Assembly (NCBI RefSeq): GCF_964229645.1
Contig: NZ_CAXREX010000163.1
Coordinates: 1 to 64,000 of the forward strand
Direction of reading: 5' to 3'
DNA: 64,000 bases
Origin: Nioella sp964229645
Lineage (GTDB): Bacteria > Pseudomonadota > Alphaproteobacteria > Rhodobacterales > Rhodobacteraceae
Every line of letters starts with the position of its first letter. Position 1 is the stretch's first letter. Positions 9,162 to 17,835 of the stretch are shown here, piece by piece. Below the pieces are notes generated by a model. That model was not told where the DNA came from. It made no database searches and saw nothing but the letters and a program-made list of their open reading frames with translations. A program made the position numbers and the translations under genes.

Positions 9162-9229
9162 GCCTGCCCCCGGGGGATAATCTGGTTAAGAGATAGTTGA
9201 GACAGGACGAGTCTCCAACTCAAAAATGA

Positions 9230-9244
9230 GAACATTCGGCGAAC
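9230..9244 (-). promoter_or_regulatory. LexA (SOS) box upstream of uvrA
   Basis: Read on the minus strand this is GTTC-GCCGAAT-GTTC, an exact match to the alphaproteobacterial LexA motif GTTC-N7-GTTC. It lies 69-83 bp before the uvrA start, as expected for LexA control of the uvrA promoter. Its uvrA-distal edge touches a DnaA-box sequence (9245-9253). Confidence 0.85.
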
Positions 9245-9253
9245 TTATCCACA
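9245..9253 (+). promoter_or_regulatory. DnaA-box-like 9-mer next to the SOS box
   Basis: TTATCCACA is identical to the strongest E. coli DnaA box. It abuts the LexA box with no spacer. It is an isolated copy without an origin-like cluster, so if bound it would be a regulatory or titration site rather than an origin. Confidence 0.45.
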
Positions 9254-9428
9254 GGGCGACGGCGCTCTTTGCTGAAAAAAAAGGCAAGCGTCACCATTCC
9301 CGGCAGAAATCAGGGGGATCACGCTATCTTTAGTTGTCTCACATTCATTATTCATGATCTTTACCACTTGAAAACTGCTCACCGCTTTCTTTATTGACGT
9401 TGACAATTACCTCTTGAGGCACACCGCT

Positions 9429-9791
9429 ATGTTAGGTTTCATGCAGTCCACCGCCCCCTCCGTCGCCTATGACCCGTTTCACGCCGTGAAGATGGCCGAG
9501 ACCGGCGACATCACCGTCATCGACATTCGCGAACATGCCGAGGTTCAGGCCTCTGGCAAGGCCAAGGGCGCGATCCATGTGCCGCTGGCCGCGCTGCGCA
9601 TGAAGGCCGATCCTGCCAGCCCCGAGCAATTGCCCGAGTTTCGCAACGGTAAGCCCGTCGTGATCTACTGTGCCTCGGGCGGGCGGTCGCAAATGGCCGT
9701 GCGGATGCTGCGCCAGATGGGACTCGACGAGGTCTACAACCTTGGTGGGCTCGGTCACTGGGAAATGGCCGGCGGCGCGATTACCCGCTGA
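9429..9791 (+). CDS. Rhodanese-like domain protein
   Basis: 120 aa, a single rhodanese domain. The active-site loop CASGGRS carries Cys81, the residue that would hold a persulfide. The conserved DIRE and GAIHVPL segments precede it. Single-domain rhodaneses move sulfane sulfur or detoxify cyanide or sulfide; the specific acceptor is unknown. The ATG at 9429 has GAGG 9 bp upstream and is preferred over a TTG at 9414. The spacer before it (about 9290-9412) is AT-rich compared with the rest of the window and probably holds its promoter and that of uvrA. Confidence 0.88.
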   Translation: MLGFMQSTAPSVAYDPFHAVKMAETGDITVIDIREHAEVQASGKAKGAIHVPLAALRMKADPASPEQLPEFRNGKPVVIYCASGGRSQMAVRMLRQMGLDEVYNLGGLGHWEMAGGAITR

Positions 9792-9871
9792 TTGCTATCG
9801 AATGTTTTGCAAGATGGCGCATTTCGCCCTAATGTGATGGAACTTTATTTCATCATGTCACAGGTTTCACG

Positions 9872-12800
9872 ATGCGCCGTCTGCTCTCGTTTTGTCTTCT
9901 TGTCCTCTTCTGCGCCCTTGCGCCTGTTGCGCAGGCACAGGACAGGCCCGCCACGATCCTTGTTCTCGATGCGTCCGGGTCCATGTGGGGCCAGATTGAT
10001 GGGGTCAACAAGATCGTCATCGCGCGCGAGGTCATTTCCGACCTCCTGACGCGCATTCCCGAGACGATGGAACTGGGGCTGACGATGTATGGCCACAACC
10101 GTCGCGGCGACTGCTCGGATATCGAAACCATGGTGCCGCCGGGGGTGGGCAACCGTGACCAGATTGCCCAGATCGTCAACACCGTGAACCCGCGCGGGCG
10201 CACGCCCCTGTCGGCAGCGGTGATCCAGGCGGCAGAACAGCTGCGCTACACCGAGAATCCCGCCACTGTCATCCTCGTGTCGGACGGGCGCGAAACCTGC
10301 GATGCCGATCCCTGCGCCGTGGGCCGTGCGCTGGAAGAAGCCGGGATCGACTTTACCGCACATGTGGTTGGTTTCGACGTGGCCGAGCCCGAGGATATCG
10401 CCCAACTTCAATGCCTTGCCGACAATACCGGAGGTCAGTTCCTGACCGCCTCCAACGCCGATGAACTGGCCGAGGCTCTTGATCGTGTCGCGGTTGCACC
10501 GCCGCCTGCCCCGGTCTTGTCGCAGATCACCTTCCGCGCGGTGGTTGAACCCGACAACACGGCGCCGGTTTCGCCGCTGATCTGGGAAGTCTTCGATGCC
10601 TCCGGTCAGGTCGTGATCCCGCGCACCGAGGCGCCCACCCTGATGCAGCCCCTTCCTGAAGGGGAGTACCAGGTGTGGCTCTATCGCGTGACGCAGGAAA
10701 CCACCCATGGCGGGCCCTTCACCGTGGTCGCGGGCCAGGATCAGACCGTGATCGTTCCCCTGCCCCAGCTTGTTCCCGAGGCCAGCCTGATGGCACCTGC
10801 CGAGGCCCCCGTGGGAACTTCCGTGCCGGTGCAGTGGTCGGGTCCCGGCGCGCCCGAGGATTACCTGCTGCTCGCGCTGCCGGACCGCTCGGCCAGCCTC
10901 GTTCAGGTCTTCCCGCGTGATGGCAACCCGCTGATGGTGACGCTGCCCGACACGGCAGGCGATTACCTGCTGCAATACGTGCATCCCGCGCTCAATCGCG
11001 TGCTGGCCGAACGGCCCATCCGCGCCGTGCCGCTGCCCGCCACGATCACCGCCCCTGCAACGGCGGTGGCAGGCTCCACCATTGCCGTGACATGGGACGG
11101 CCCGGGCGGCGAGGATGACATGATCACGGCGGCCATCGTTTCGCAGGATCGCAATGTTACGCGGGTCTATACACGTGATGGCAACCCGGCCCAGTTGCGC
11201 GTGCCCTCTCAGGCCCGTGACTACGAACTGCGCTACATCGACGGAACCGGCCGCGTTCTGGCGACGGCCCCGCTGACCGTCACGCCGGCCAGTGCCACCA
11301 TCGAGGCGCCCAACAGCGCGCCGATGGGCAGCACCATCTCGGTCGCATGGACCGGGCCCGCCTACGAGCCCGACCAGATCGTGATCGCGCGGCCCGGTGA
11401 AACCCGCGTCCTCAACCGCATCTACATGCGCGATGGCACCCCGCAGGACATGCTCCTGCCGCCGGTCGCGGGCCAGTATGAACTGCGCTATCTCATGCAG
11501 GACGACGAAGAGGTGATTGCCACCCGACCCATCACCGTCACGCAGGTCCTGGCCACGCTGGAGGCCCCAGCCGCCGCCACCGCCGGCTCGACCATTCGGG
11601 TGGACTGGACCGGGCCCGATTATGCCAATGACTTCATTGGTATCGGCCGGATCAACGAACCCGACCGTTACGCCAACTACGCCTATACGCGCGATGGCAG
11701 CCCGGCATCCCTGCTGATGCCGGCAGAGCCCGGCGACTATGAAATTCGCTATTTCATGAACCAGGACCGCACCGTCATCGCGCGCCATCCAATCACGGTC
11801 AGCGATGTCGTCGCCACCCTGGAAGCCCCTGCCAGCGCCGAGGCCGGATCGACCGTCCGGGTGCATTGGACCGGGCCCGACTATGCCAATGACTTCATCG
11901 GGGTTGGCCGCATGGATGAACCGGATCGCTATGAGAACTACGCTTACACGCGTGACGGCAGCCCTGCCGCCCTGCTCATGCCGGCAGAGCCCGGCGACTA
12001 CGAAATCCGCTACTTCGTGAACCAGGACCGGACCGTCATTGCCCGTCATCCGATCACGGTCAGTGACGTGGTCGCGACACTGGAAGCGCCGGAAAGCGCG
12101 CCCGCAGGCTCTACCGTGTCGGTCACCTGGACGGGGCCTGACTACCAGAACGACTTCATCGGCGTGGGCCGGATGGATCAACCCGACCGCTACGAGAACT
12201 ACGCCTATACCCGTGACGGCAGCCCCGCCCGCGTGGAGATGCCAACGGCACCCGGCACCTACGAGCTTCGCTATTTCGTGAACCAGGACCGCACGGTGAT
12301 TGCGCGGCGGGTGATCGAGGTGACAGAGGTCGGTGCCAGCCTTGAAGCGCCGGAAAGCGCGGCCGCAGGCTCAACCGTGTCGGTCACCTGGACCGGGCCT
12401 GACTACCAGAACGACTTCATCGGCGTGGGCCGGATGGATGAGCCCGACCGCTACGAAAACTACGCCTATACCCGCGACGGCAGCCCCGCCCGCGTGGAAA
12501 TGCCAACGGCACCCGGCACCTACGAGCTGCGTTATTTCGTGAACCAGGACCGGACCGTGATTGCGCGACGGGTGATCGAGGTCACGGCGCTTTCGGTAAC
12601 GCTCAGCGCGCCGCCAAGCGCAAGTGTAGGCGAAACCGTGTCGGTCACGTGGGAAGGGCCGGACTATCGCAACGATTTCATCGCGGCGTCCCTGCCCGAC
12701 GATGACGGCTACGAGACCTACACCTATACCCGCGACGGCAACCCGGCCCGCCTGCAAATGCCGAGCGAGCCCGGCAGCTACGAGATCCGCTATTTCGTGA

Positions 12801-13114
12801 ACCAGGATCGCACGGTCGTGGCGCGGATCCCCGTGACGGTGGCCGATATCGTGGCCACGCTCAGCGCCGATCCCTCGGGCGTTGCAGGCGGCAGCGTGAT
12901 GGTGGCCTTCGAAGGTCCGAATTATCGCAACGACTATATCGCGATCTCGCGCGCCGATGATCCCGACGGCTATGAAACCTATGGCTATACACGCGACGGC
13001 AACCCTGTGCGTGTCACCCTGCCCGATGAGCCTGGGGCCTACGAGATCCGCTATTTCATGAACCAGGATCGCCGCATCCTGGGACGGATCCCGTTCACGG
13101 TGACCGCGCCCTGA
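9872..13114 (+). CDS. Secreted vWA-domain protein with nine tandem repeats
   Basis: 1080 aa. Residues 1-23 are a Sec signal peptide ending in AQAQ. A von Willebrand A domain spans about 26-208, with the metal-ion (MIDAS) motif DxSxS at D33-S35-S37 and later TPL and SDGRETC segments. A short beta domain (about 213-302) leads into nine repeats of 85-87 residues (10781-13111). Each repeat reads roughly AxLEAP..AGSTVxVxWTGPDY.NDFI, then YTRDGSPA, then PGxYEIRYFxNQDRTVIAR. There is no transmembrane anchor, LPXTG or PEP-CTERM tail at the end, so the protein is periplasmic or released. An adhesive, scaffold-like or calcium-dependent binding role is an inference; the repeat family is not one I can name. 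Confidence 0.8.
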   Translation: MRRLLSFCLLVLFCALAPVAQAQDRPATILVLDASGSMWGQIDGVNKIVIAREVISDLLTRIPETMELGLTMYGHNRRGDCSDIETMVPPGVGNRDQIAQIVNTVNPRGRTPLSAAVIQAAEQLRYTENPATVILVSDGRETCDADPCAVGRALEEAGIDFTAHVVGFDVAEPEDIAQLQCLADNTGGQFLTASNADELAEALDRVAVAPPPAPVLSQITFRAVVEPDNTAPVSPLIWEVFDASGQVVIPRTEAPTLMQPLPEGEYQVWLYRVTQETTHGGPFTVVAGQDQTVIVPLPQLVPEASLMAPAEAPVGTSVPVQWSGPGAPEDYLLLALPDRSASLVQVFPRDGNPLMVTLPDTAGDYLLQYVHPALNRVLAERPIRAVPLPATITAPATAVAGSTIAVTWDGPGGEDDMITAAIVSQDRNVTRVYTRDGNPAQLRVPSQARDYELRYIDGTGRVLATAPLTVTPASATIEAPNSAPMGSTISVAWTGPAYEPDQIVIARPGETRVLNRIYMRDGTPQDMLLPPVAGQYELRYLMQDDEEVIATRPITVTQVLATLEAPAAATAGSTIRVDWTGPDYANDFIGIGRINEPDRYANYAYTRDGSPASLLMPAEPGDYEIRYFMNQDRTVIARHPITVSDVVATLEAPASAEAGSTVRVHWTGPDYANDFIGVGRMDEPDRYENYAYTRDGSPAALLMPAEPGDYEIRYFVNQDRTVIARHPITVSDVVATLEAPESAPAGSTVSVTWTGPDYQNDFIGVGRMDQPDRYENYAYTRDGSPARVEMPTAPGTYELRYFVNQDRTVIARRVIEVTEVGASLEAPESAAAGSTVSVTWTGPDYQNDFIGVGRMDEPDRYENYAYTRDGSPARVEMPTAPGTYELRYFVNQDRTVIARRVIEVTALSVTLSAPPSASVGETVSVTWEGPDYRNDFIAASLPDDDGYETYTYTRDGNPARLQMPSEPGSYEIRYFVNQDRTVVARIPVTVADIVATLSADPSGVAGGSVMVAFEGPNYRNDYIAISRADDPDGYETYGYTRDGNPVRVTLPDEPGAYEIRYFMNQDRRILGRIPFTVTAP
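10781..13111 (+). repeat. Nine tandem coding repeats, 255-261 bp each
   Basis: Units begin at about 10781, 11039, 11294, 11552, 11813, 12074, 12335, 12596 and 12854. The period is 258-261 bp, except for one 255-bp unit. The first three are divergent, units 4-7 are the most alike, and the last two drift again. By hand, units at 12074 and 12335 differ at roughly 25 of 261 bases, mostly at third codon positions. This suggests duplication from the middle of the array with the protein sequence kept under selection. Confidence 0.9.
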
Positions 13115-13117
13115 CAC

Positions 13118-13152
13118 GAAAAAGGCCCCCGCAGAACGCATCCGCGGGGGCC
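13118..13152. terminator. Bidirectional terminator between vWA gene and lpdA
   Basis: GGCCCCCGC (13124-13132) pairs with GCGGGGGCC (13144-13152), a perfect 9-bp stem with an 11-nt loop. GAAAAA on the left gives a T-tract for the minus strand (lpdA). On the plus strand the following ACAATTGT is less T-rich. Confidence 0.8.
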
Positions 13153-13174
13153 ACAATTGTCAAAATGCTGAAGA

Positions 13175-14569
13175 TCACATGTGGATCACGCGACCATATG
13201 CGTCGAGCGTGGCCTCGTGCATCATCTCGCTCAGCGTCGGGTGCGGGAAGACCGTCTCGAAGAGATCCTCCTCGGTGGTTTCCAGCTTTTGGCCGATGAC
13301 ATAGCCCTGGATCATTTCGGTCACTTCTGCTCCGATCATGTGGGCGCCCAGAAGCTCGCCGGTCTTGGCGTCGAACACGGTCTTGATCAGCCCCTCTGGC
13401 TCGCCAAGCGCGATGGCCTTGCCGTTGCCGATGAAGGGGAACTTGCCCACTTTCACCTGGTAGCCCGCTTCCTTGGCCTTGGCTTCGGTCAGGCCGACAC
13501 TGGCCACCTGCGGATGACAATAGGTGCAGCCCGCGATGGAATTGGGCTTGATCGGGTGCGGCTTGCCGCCCGCGATCAGTTCGGCCACCATCACGCCTTC
13601 ATGGCTGGCCTTGTGGGCAAGCCAGGGCGCGCCAGCGATGTCACCGATGGCATAAAGCCCGTCAACACCGGTGCGGCAGTATTCATCGGTCACCACGTGG
13701 GTGCGGTCGATCTGAACGCCAAGCGCCTCCAGCCCCAGCCCCTCGACATTGCCGACGATACCAACCGCGGAAATCACCGTGTCGAAGTCCTGCGTCTCGA
13801 CCTTTCCGCCGATCTCGATATGCGCGGTCACCTTGTCGGCGGCGCGGTCGAGCTTCTTGACCATCGCCTTTTGCAGAATCTTCATCCCCTGTTTTTCAAA
13901 GGCTTTCTTGGCGAAGGCGCTGATCTCGGCGTCTTCCACGGGCAGCACGCGGTCCATGACTTCCACCACGGTCGTGTCGGCGCCGAGCGTGTTGTAGAAA
14001 CTGGCAAACTCGATGCCGATGGCGCCCGATCCGATGACCAGCAGCTTCTTGGGCATATGCGGCGGCACCAGCGCGTGCTTGTAGGTCCAGACACGCTTGC
14101 CATCTGCTTCCAGCCCCGGCAATTCACGGGCGCGCGCGCCGGTGGCCAGGACGATGTTCTTGGCGGTCAGATCCTCGGTGCCCTTGTCGGTTTCCACCTT
14201 CACCTTGCCCTTGGCGGGAATGGTGGCCGATCCCATGATCACGGTGATCTTGTTCTTCTTCATCAGGTGGCCAATGCCAGAGGAGAGCTGCTTGGCCACA
14301 CCGCGAGAGCGTTTCACCACGGCGTCGAGGTCATAACCGATGTTATCGGCCTTCAGTCCGAATTCCTTGGCCCGCTCCATCAGGTGGAACACCTCGGAAG
14401 AGCGCAGCAGCGCCTTGGTGGGAATGCAGCCCCAGTTCAGGCAGATGCCGCCCAGGTGTTCGCGTTCCACGACACAGACCTTCTGGCCAAGCTGCGCCGC
14501 CCGGATCGCTGCCACATATCCGCCGGGGCCTGCCCCGATGACCACCGTATCAAAAGACTGAGCCGCCAC
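13175..14569 (-). CDS. lpdA: Dihydrolipoyl dehydrogenase (E3)
   Basis: 464 aa from the GTG at 14569, chosen because GGAGGA lies 9 bp upstream; the in-frame GTG at 14578 would touch the Shine-Dalgarno. E3 reoxidises dihydrolipoamide in 2-oxoacid dehydrogenase or glycine cleavage complexes, passing electrons through FAD to NAD+. Visible motifs are the FAD fold GAGPGGYVAAIRAAQLG, the redox disulfide GGICLNWGCIPTK, the NAD fold GSGAIGIEFASFY, the second FAD motif YAIGDIAGAPWLAHKASHEG, and the C-terminal HPTLSE active-site His-Glu. No E1/E2 genes are next to it, so it may be a shared E3. A 14-nt palindrome overlaps its likely -10 box. Confidence 0.96.
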   Translation of the reverse strand: MAAQSFDTVVIGAGPGGYVAAIRAAQLGQKVCVVEREHLGGICLNWGCIPTKALLRSSEVFHLMERAKEFGLKADNIGYDLDAVVKRSRGVAKQLSSGIGHLMKKNKITVIMGSATIPAKGKVKVETDKGTEDLTAKNIVLATGARARELPGLEADGKRVWTYKHALVPPHMPKKLLVIGSGAIGIEFASFYNTLGADTTVVEVMDRVLPVEDAEISAFAKKAFEKQGMKILQKAMVKKLDRAADKVTAHIEIGGKVETQDFDTVISAVGIVGNVEGLGLEALGVQIDRTHVVTDEYCRTGVDGLYAIGDIAGAPWLAHKASHEGVMVAELIAGGKPHPIKPNSIAGCTYCHPQVASVGLTEAKAKEAGYQVKVGKFPFIGNGKAIALGEPEGLIKTVFDAKTGELLGAHMIGAEVTEMIQGYVIGQKLETTEEDLFETVFPHPTLSEMMHEATLDAYGRVIHM

Positions 14570-14595
14570 TATATCCACTCCTCCGGCTGAAATTT

Positions 14596-14613
14596 GTTTA
14601 ACGTTAAACTATA
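14596..14613 (-). promoter_or_regulatory. Operator-like palindrome over the lpdA -10 region
   Basis: GTTTAACGTTAAAC (14596-14609) is a perfect 14-nt palindrome centred on CG. On the minus strand it overlaps the end of TATAGT (14613-14608), a good -10 hexamer. The geometry fits a repressor site over the transcription start of lpdA. CG-centred AACGTT palindromes are typical of LacI-family operators; CceR, which controls central carbon genes in Rhodobacter, is a candidate, but I cannot confirm its exact consensus. Confidence 0.55.
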
Positions 14614-14706
14614 CGAAATCTTCAAGCAAGCCCTGCAACACAAGGCCGGCTTGCGTCAGACGCAAGGCTCCGCCGGGGAGAAATGATTATTAGTTCAATG
14701 GCTGAA

Positions 14707-15297
14707 CTACTTGCACATCACGGCCGCGCGGACTTCTTCCACGACCTTGCCATAACCGCCCGAGTCGAGGAATTCCTTTTCCTCATCGGTGCTGTCCCGT
14801 CCAAGCGCCTCGTTGCGATAGGGGAAACGGCCATAGCGGCGGATGATTTCCCGATGCGCGCAGGCATGGGGCAGCTTGTCTTCCCGCTCGTCCGGCATCT
14901 TCTGGCAGGTCAGGCGAACGGAATGGTCCTGGTCGGTCAGCGCCTCGGAATGCATGAAGGGCATGTAGAAGAACTGCCGCACGTTCTGGGGAAAGCGTTC
15001 GTCCCAGCCCCGCGACAGGGACGTGCAGGCCGCGGCCTTGGCCTTGGCATCGGTCTCGAAAGCCATGGCGTCGCCCCGGAACATGTTGCGGGGGAACTGA
15101 TCGAGCAGGATGATCAGGGCCAGCGCCTTGCGCGGATGGCTGGTCCAGCCGTCGTAAAGCCCGCGGCGCGCCTCTTCCCACATCTCCATGAAGCGGTCGC
15201 GAATGAGCGTGTCGAACTCCTCGCCCCCTGCATACCATTTCTCGGGCCCGGCTTCCTCCAGCCAGAACGAGATGATCTCCTCAGATGGGTGTGTCAT
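14707..15297 (-). CDS. DUF924 family protein
   Basis: 196 aa from the ATG at 15297, which has AAGGAG upstream; an earlier in-frame start lacks one. The protein matches DUF924 throughout: an N-terminal ISFWLEEAGPEKWYAG motif, LALIILLDQFPRNMFRGD in the middle, and the histidine-rich FFYMPFMHSE segment near 120. The family forms an all-helical, TPR-like fold of unknown biochemical function. It precedes lpdA by 137 bp on the same strand. A 7-bp hairpin (14650-14666) lies in that gap without a T-tract, so readthrough is possible. Confidence 0.85.
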   Translation of the reverse strand: MTHPSEEIISFWLEEAGPEKWYAGGEEFDTLIRDRFMEMWEEARRGLYDGWTSHPRKALALIILLDQFPRNMFRGDAMAFETDAKAKAAACTSLSRGWDERFPQNVRQFFYMPFMHSEALTDQDHSVRLTCQKMPDEREDKLPHACAHREIIRRYGRFPYRNEALGRDSTDEEKEFLDSGGYGKVVEEVRAAVMCK

Positions 15298-15348
15298 GAC
15301 AGTGCTCTCCTTTTCCTGTCTCTGCCTCATCCTGTCTTGCCCGAAGGA

Positions 15349-16644
15349 TCACGATGCGCCTGTCGGGCTCCCCTCCTCTTGCGCGTCGGCCTGTTCTTCG
15401 CTGGCCTCCGCGTAAAGTTCCTGCGCCGTGGTCAGGGCCACAGATGTCGCGGTTGGCATGATCGGTGCATAGGACACCGCGTCGTAATCGTCGTCCTCGG
15501 CATAGGCGCTCTGGCGCCGGGTCATCCGCCAGCCGCCGTATAGCGCCATCATGGCGAGCGTCAGCGTCAGGAAGAGCCAGAATCCCGTGGGCCCGGTCAT
15601 GCCCATCAGCCAGCCCACGGCAGGCGGCCCGACGATCGCGCCAAGCCCGTTGATGAAGATGAGCCCGCCGGAAGCGGCGGCCATGTCCTCGGGATCGAGG
15701 TAGTCATTGGTGTAGGCGATGAGCAGCGCGTAAAGCGGCTGCGCCAGCCCCCCGGTCAGAAGCGCGGTCAGCAGCACCAGTTCGAACACGTCATCGAAGA
15801 AGACCCCGATCAGCGCCGAAACCGCGCCAAAGGCCGCGATGAAGAAGATCAGGACGCGGCGGTCCATCCGGTCCGACAACCAGCCGATCGGGTATTGGAA
15901 GAGGATGCCGCCCACGAAAAAGCCCGAGACAAGGAACGAGATTTCGCGAACGCTCATCCCGGCCTGGGTGCCATAGACCGAGGCCATTCCGAACTGCGCG
16001 GAAAAGACGAATCCCAGAAGGATCATGCCGACAAAGCCAAGGGGGGATTTCTTGTAGAGTGTGCCCAGGCTCATGGGCCGGGTTTCCTCGAAGGAGGGCG
16101 TGGGCTGCACCGCCAGAAGGATGGGCGCAAAGGAGAGCGACACCAGAACCGAGGGGATGATGAACAGCACGAAGCCCGACGGATCGCCGAAGTTCAGAAG
16201 CCCCTGCCCCAGCACCAGCCCCACCATCTGCACCAGCATGTAGGCCGACAGCGCCTGGCCGCGCGTATCATTGCTGGAGGCATTGTTGAGCCAGCTCTCC
16301 GCCGTCACGTAAACGCCGGACAGCGAGAACCCGAGGATCACCCGCAGCGCCATCCAGGCGTAGGGATTGGTCAGCACCGGATAGAGGATCAGCACCGCCG
16401 AGATGAACGAGCCAAGGGCCGCGAAGACACGCACATGCCCCACCCGCCGGATCATCCGTGGCGCCAGGCGGGAGCCGCCCAGGAATCCCACGAAATAGGC
16501 CGAGGCGATCAGCGACAGTTCAAGCGTGTTGAAGCCTTCGAGCGCGCCGCGCACACCCATGAGAGAGCCTTGCAGGGAGTTTCCAACCTGCAGAAGCATC
16601 AGCCCGAGTAGAATCGCCCAAGCGCTGGCGATGACCTGTTTCAT
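15349..16644 (-). CDS. MFS transporter, YcaD-like
   Basis: 431 aa with about 12 predicted membrane segments and a charged cytoplasmic C-terminal tail of about 55 residues. Features include the loop 2-3 region with LAPRMIRRVGHVRV, the GVYVTAESWLNN segment after helix 4, and GWLSDRMDRR between helices 8 and 9, as in the YcaD-type branch of the major facilitator superfamily. Substrate unknown. It lies 87 bp downstream of queA on the same strand and 51 bp ahead of the DUF924 gene, so co-transcription of queA, this gene and DUF924 is plausible. Confidence 0.88.
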   Translation of the reverse strand: MKQVIASAWAILLGLMLLQVGNSLQGSLMGVRGALEGFNTLELSLIASAYFVGFLGGSRLAPRMIRRVGHVRVFAALGSFISAVLILYPVLTNPYAWMALRVILGFSLSGVYVTAESWLNNASSNDTRGQALSAYMLVQMVGLVLGQGLLNFGDPSGFVLFIIPSVLVSLSFAPILLAVQPTPSFEETRPMSLGTLYKKSPLGFVGMILLGFVFSAQFGMASVYGTQAGMSVREISFLVSGFFVGGILFQYPIGWLSDRMDRRVLIFFIAAFGAVSALIGVFFDDVFELVLLTALLTGGLAQPLYALLIAYTNDYLDPEDMAAASGGLIFINGLGAIVGPPAVGWLMGMTGPTGFWLFLTLTLAMMALYGGWRMTRRQSAYAEDDDYDAVSYAPIMPTATSVALTTAQELYAEASEEQADAQEEGSPTGAS

Positions 16645-16731
16645 GGCGCTGCTCCGCCTCTTGCCGTCTTGTTTCTCTGGCAGTCCGGGCCTGTCCGGTC
16701 CCGTCAGAAAGCGACGTTATCTGTCACGCTA

Positions 16732-17796
16732 TCAGCCTTTTGCGGCAATTTCGGGAAAAAGAAGCGATGCGTCGCCATATGAAAAAAAGCGGTACTTTTC
16801 GGCAACGGCATGATTGTAAAGGCTTTTGATGGTCTCTTCGCCCATGAGCGCCGAGACCAGCATCAAAAGGGTCGATTTGGGCAGGTGAAAATTGGTCATC
16901 AGCCCGTCGGTGATGCGAAAGCGGTAGCCGGGGTAGATGAAGATGTCGGTATCGCCCTGCCAGGCTTGCATGCTGCCGTCTTCACATGCGGCCGTTTCGA
17001 TCAGCCTCAGCGCGGTCGTACCCACGGGAATGATGCGCCCGCCTGCCGCTCGGGTGGCGTTCATCTCGGCGGCTGCCGTTTCGGTCACCTCGCCCCATTC
17101 CGCGTGCATCCGGTGCGTGGTCACATCCTCGACCGTCACCGGCAGGAAGGTGCCCGCGCCAACGTGAAGTGTCACGAAGGTGAAACTGACCCCGCGCGCC
17201 TTGAGCGCCTCGATCAGCGGTTCGTCGAAATGCAGGCTGGCCGTGGGGGCCGCAACCGCGCCCTGGTTGCGGGCCCATATGGTCTGGTAGTCGTCCTTGT
17301 CCTGGCTGTCGGCCGGGCGCTTGGCGGCGATGTAGGGCGGAAGCGGCATTGCGCCGGCCTGGTTCAGCGCCGCGTCGAACGCCTCGCCCGCAAGGTTGAA
17401 GCGCAGGCGCAGGCCGCCCTCCAGCCCCACGACCTCGGCTGAGAGCCCTGCGTCGAAGTCGACGCTTTCGCCAGGTGCAAGCTTTCGCAAGGGCTTGGCC
17501 AGGGCAGACCAGCTGCCATCGGCCTGAGGCTCCAGCAGCGTGACTTCGATCTTGGCTGAAACGCGCCCCTGCGCGCTGTCGCGCCAGCGCCGTCCGAACA
17601 GCCGCGCGGGGATCACCTTGGTGTCATTGAGAATGAGCCGGTCGCCCGGCCCAAGCAGATCGGGCAGATCATGCACGTGCATGTCGCGAAAGCTGTCACC
17701 CACGGCATGCAGCAGCCGCGCCGAGGACCGGGGCTTCGCGGGCCGCGTCGCGATCAGCTCTTCGGGCAGATCGAAATCGAAATCGTCCAGTTTCAT
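16732..17796 (-). CDS. queA: S-adenosylmethionine:tRNA ribosyltransferase-isomerase
   Basis: 354 aa, full length. QueA moves the ribosyl group of SAM to 7-aminomethyl-7-deazaguanine in tRNA, forming epoxyqueuosine at wobble position 34. The N-terminus FDFDLPEELIATRPAKPR and the internal LILNDTKVIPARL, HVGAGTFLPV and TNFHLPKSTLLMLVSALMG blocks are diagnostic. The neighbouring tgt gene is not in this window. Only 39 bp separate its start from the upstream AsmA-like gene stop. Confidence 0.97.
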   Translation of the reverse strand: MKLDDFDFDLPEELIATRPAKPRSSARLLHAVGDSFRDMHVHDLPDLLGPGDRLILNDTKVIPARLFGRRWRDSAQGRVSAKIEVTLLEPQADGSWSALAKPLRKLAPGESVDFDAGLSAEVVGLEGGLRLRFNLAGEAFDAALNQAGAMPLPPYIAAKRPADSQDKDDYQTIWARNQGAVAAPTASLHFDEPLIEALKARGVSFTFVTLHVGAGTFLPVTVEDVTTHRMHAEWGEVTETAAAEMNATRAAGGRIIPVGTTALRLIETAACEDGSMQAWQGDTDIFIYPGYRFRITDGLMTNFHLPKSTLLMLVSALMGEETIKSLYNHAVAEKYRFFSYGDASLLFPEIAAKG

Positions 17797-17835
17797 GCCG
17801 TGTGCCTGTCCTGTGGTTTTGCCGTCTGACTGCGC

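Noticed and set aside
7869..9200. 443-codon plus-strand frame opposite uvrA
   Set aside because: Shadow of the uvrA codon pattern; no ribosome site or recognisable domain.
9845..12181. Long open frame on the minus strand across the vWA repeats
   Set aside because: It is antisense to the repeated coding sequence and owes its length and internal periodicity to the repeats and to high GC; the plus-strand frame has the signal peptide and domains.
14650..14666. CTTGCGT/ACGCAAG hairpin as a terminator for the DUF924 gene
   Set aside because: A 7-bp stem without a T-tract on the minus strand; too weak to call a terminator.
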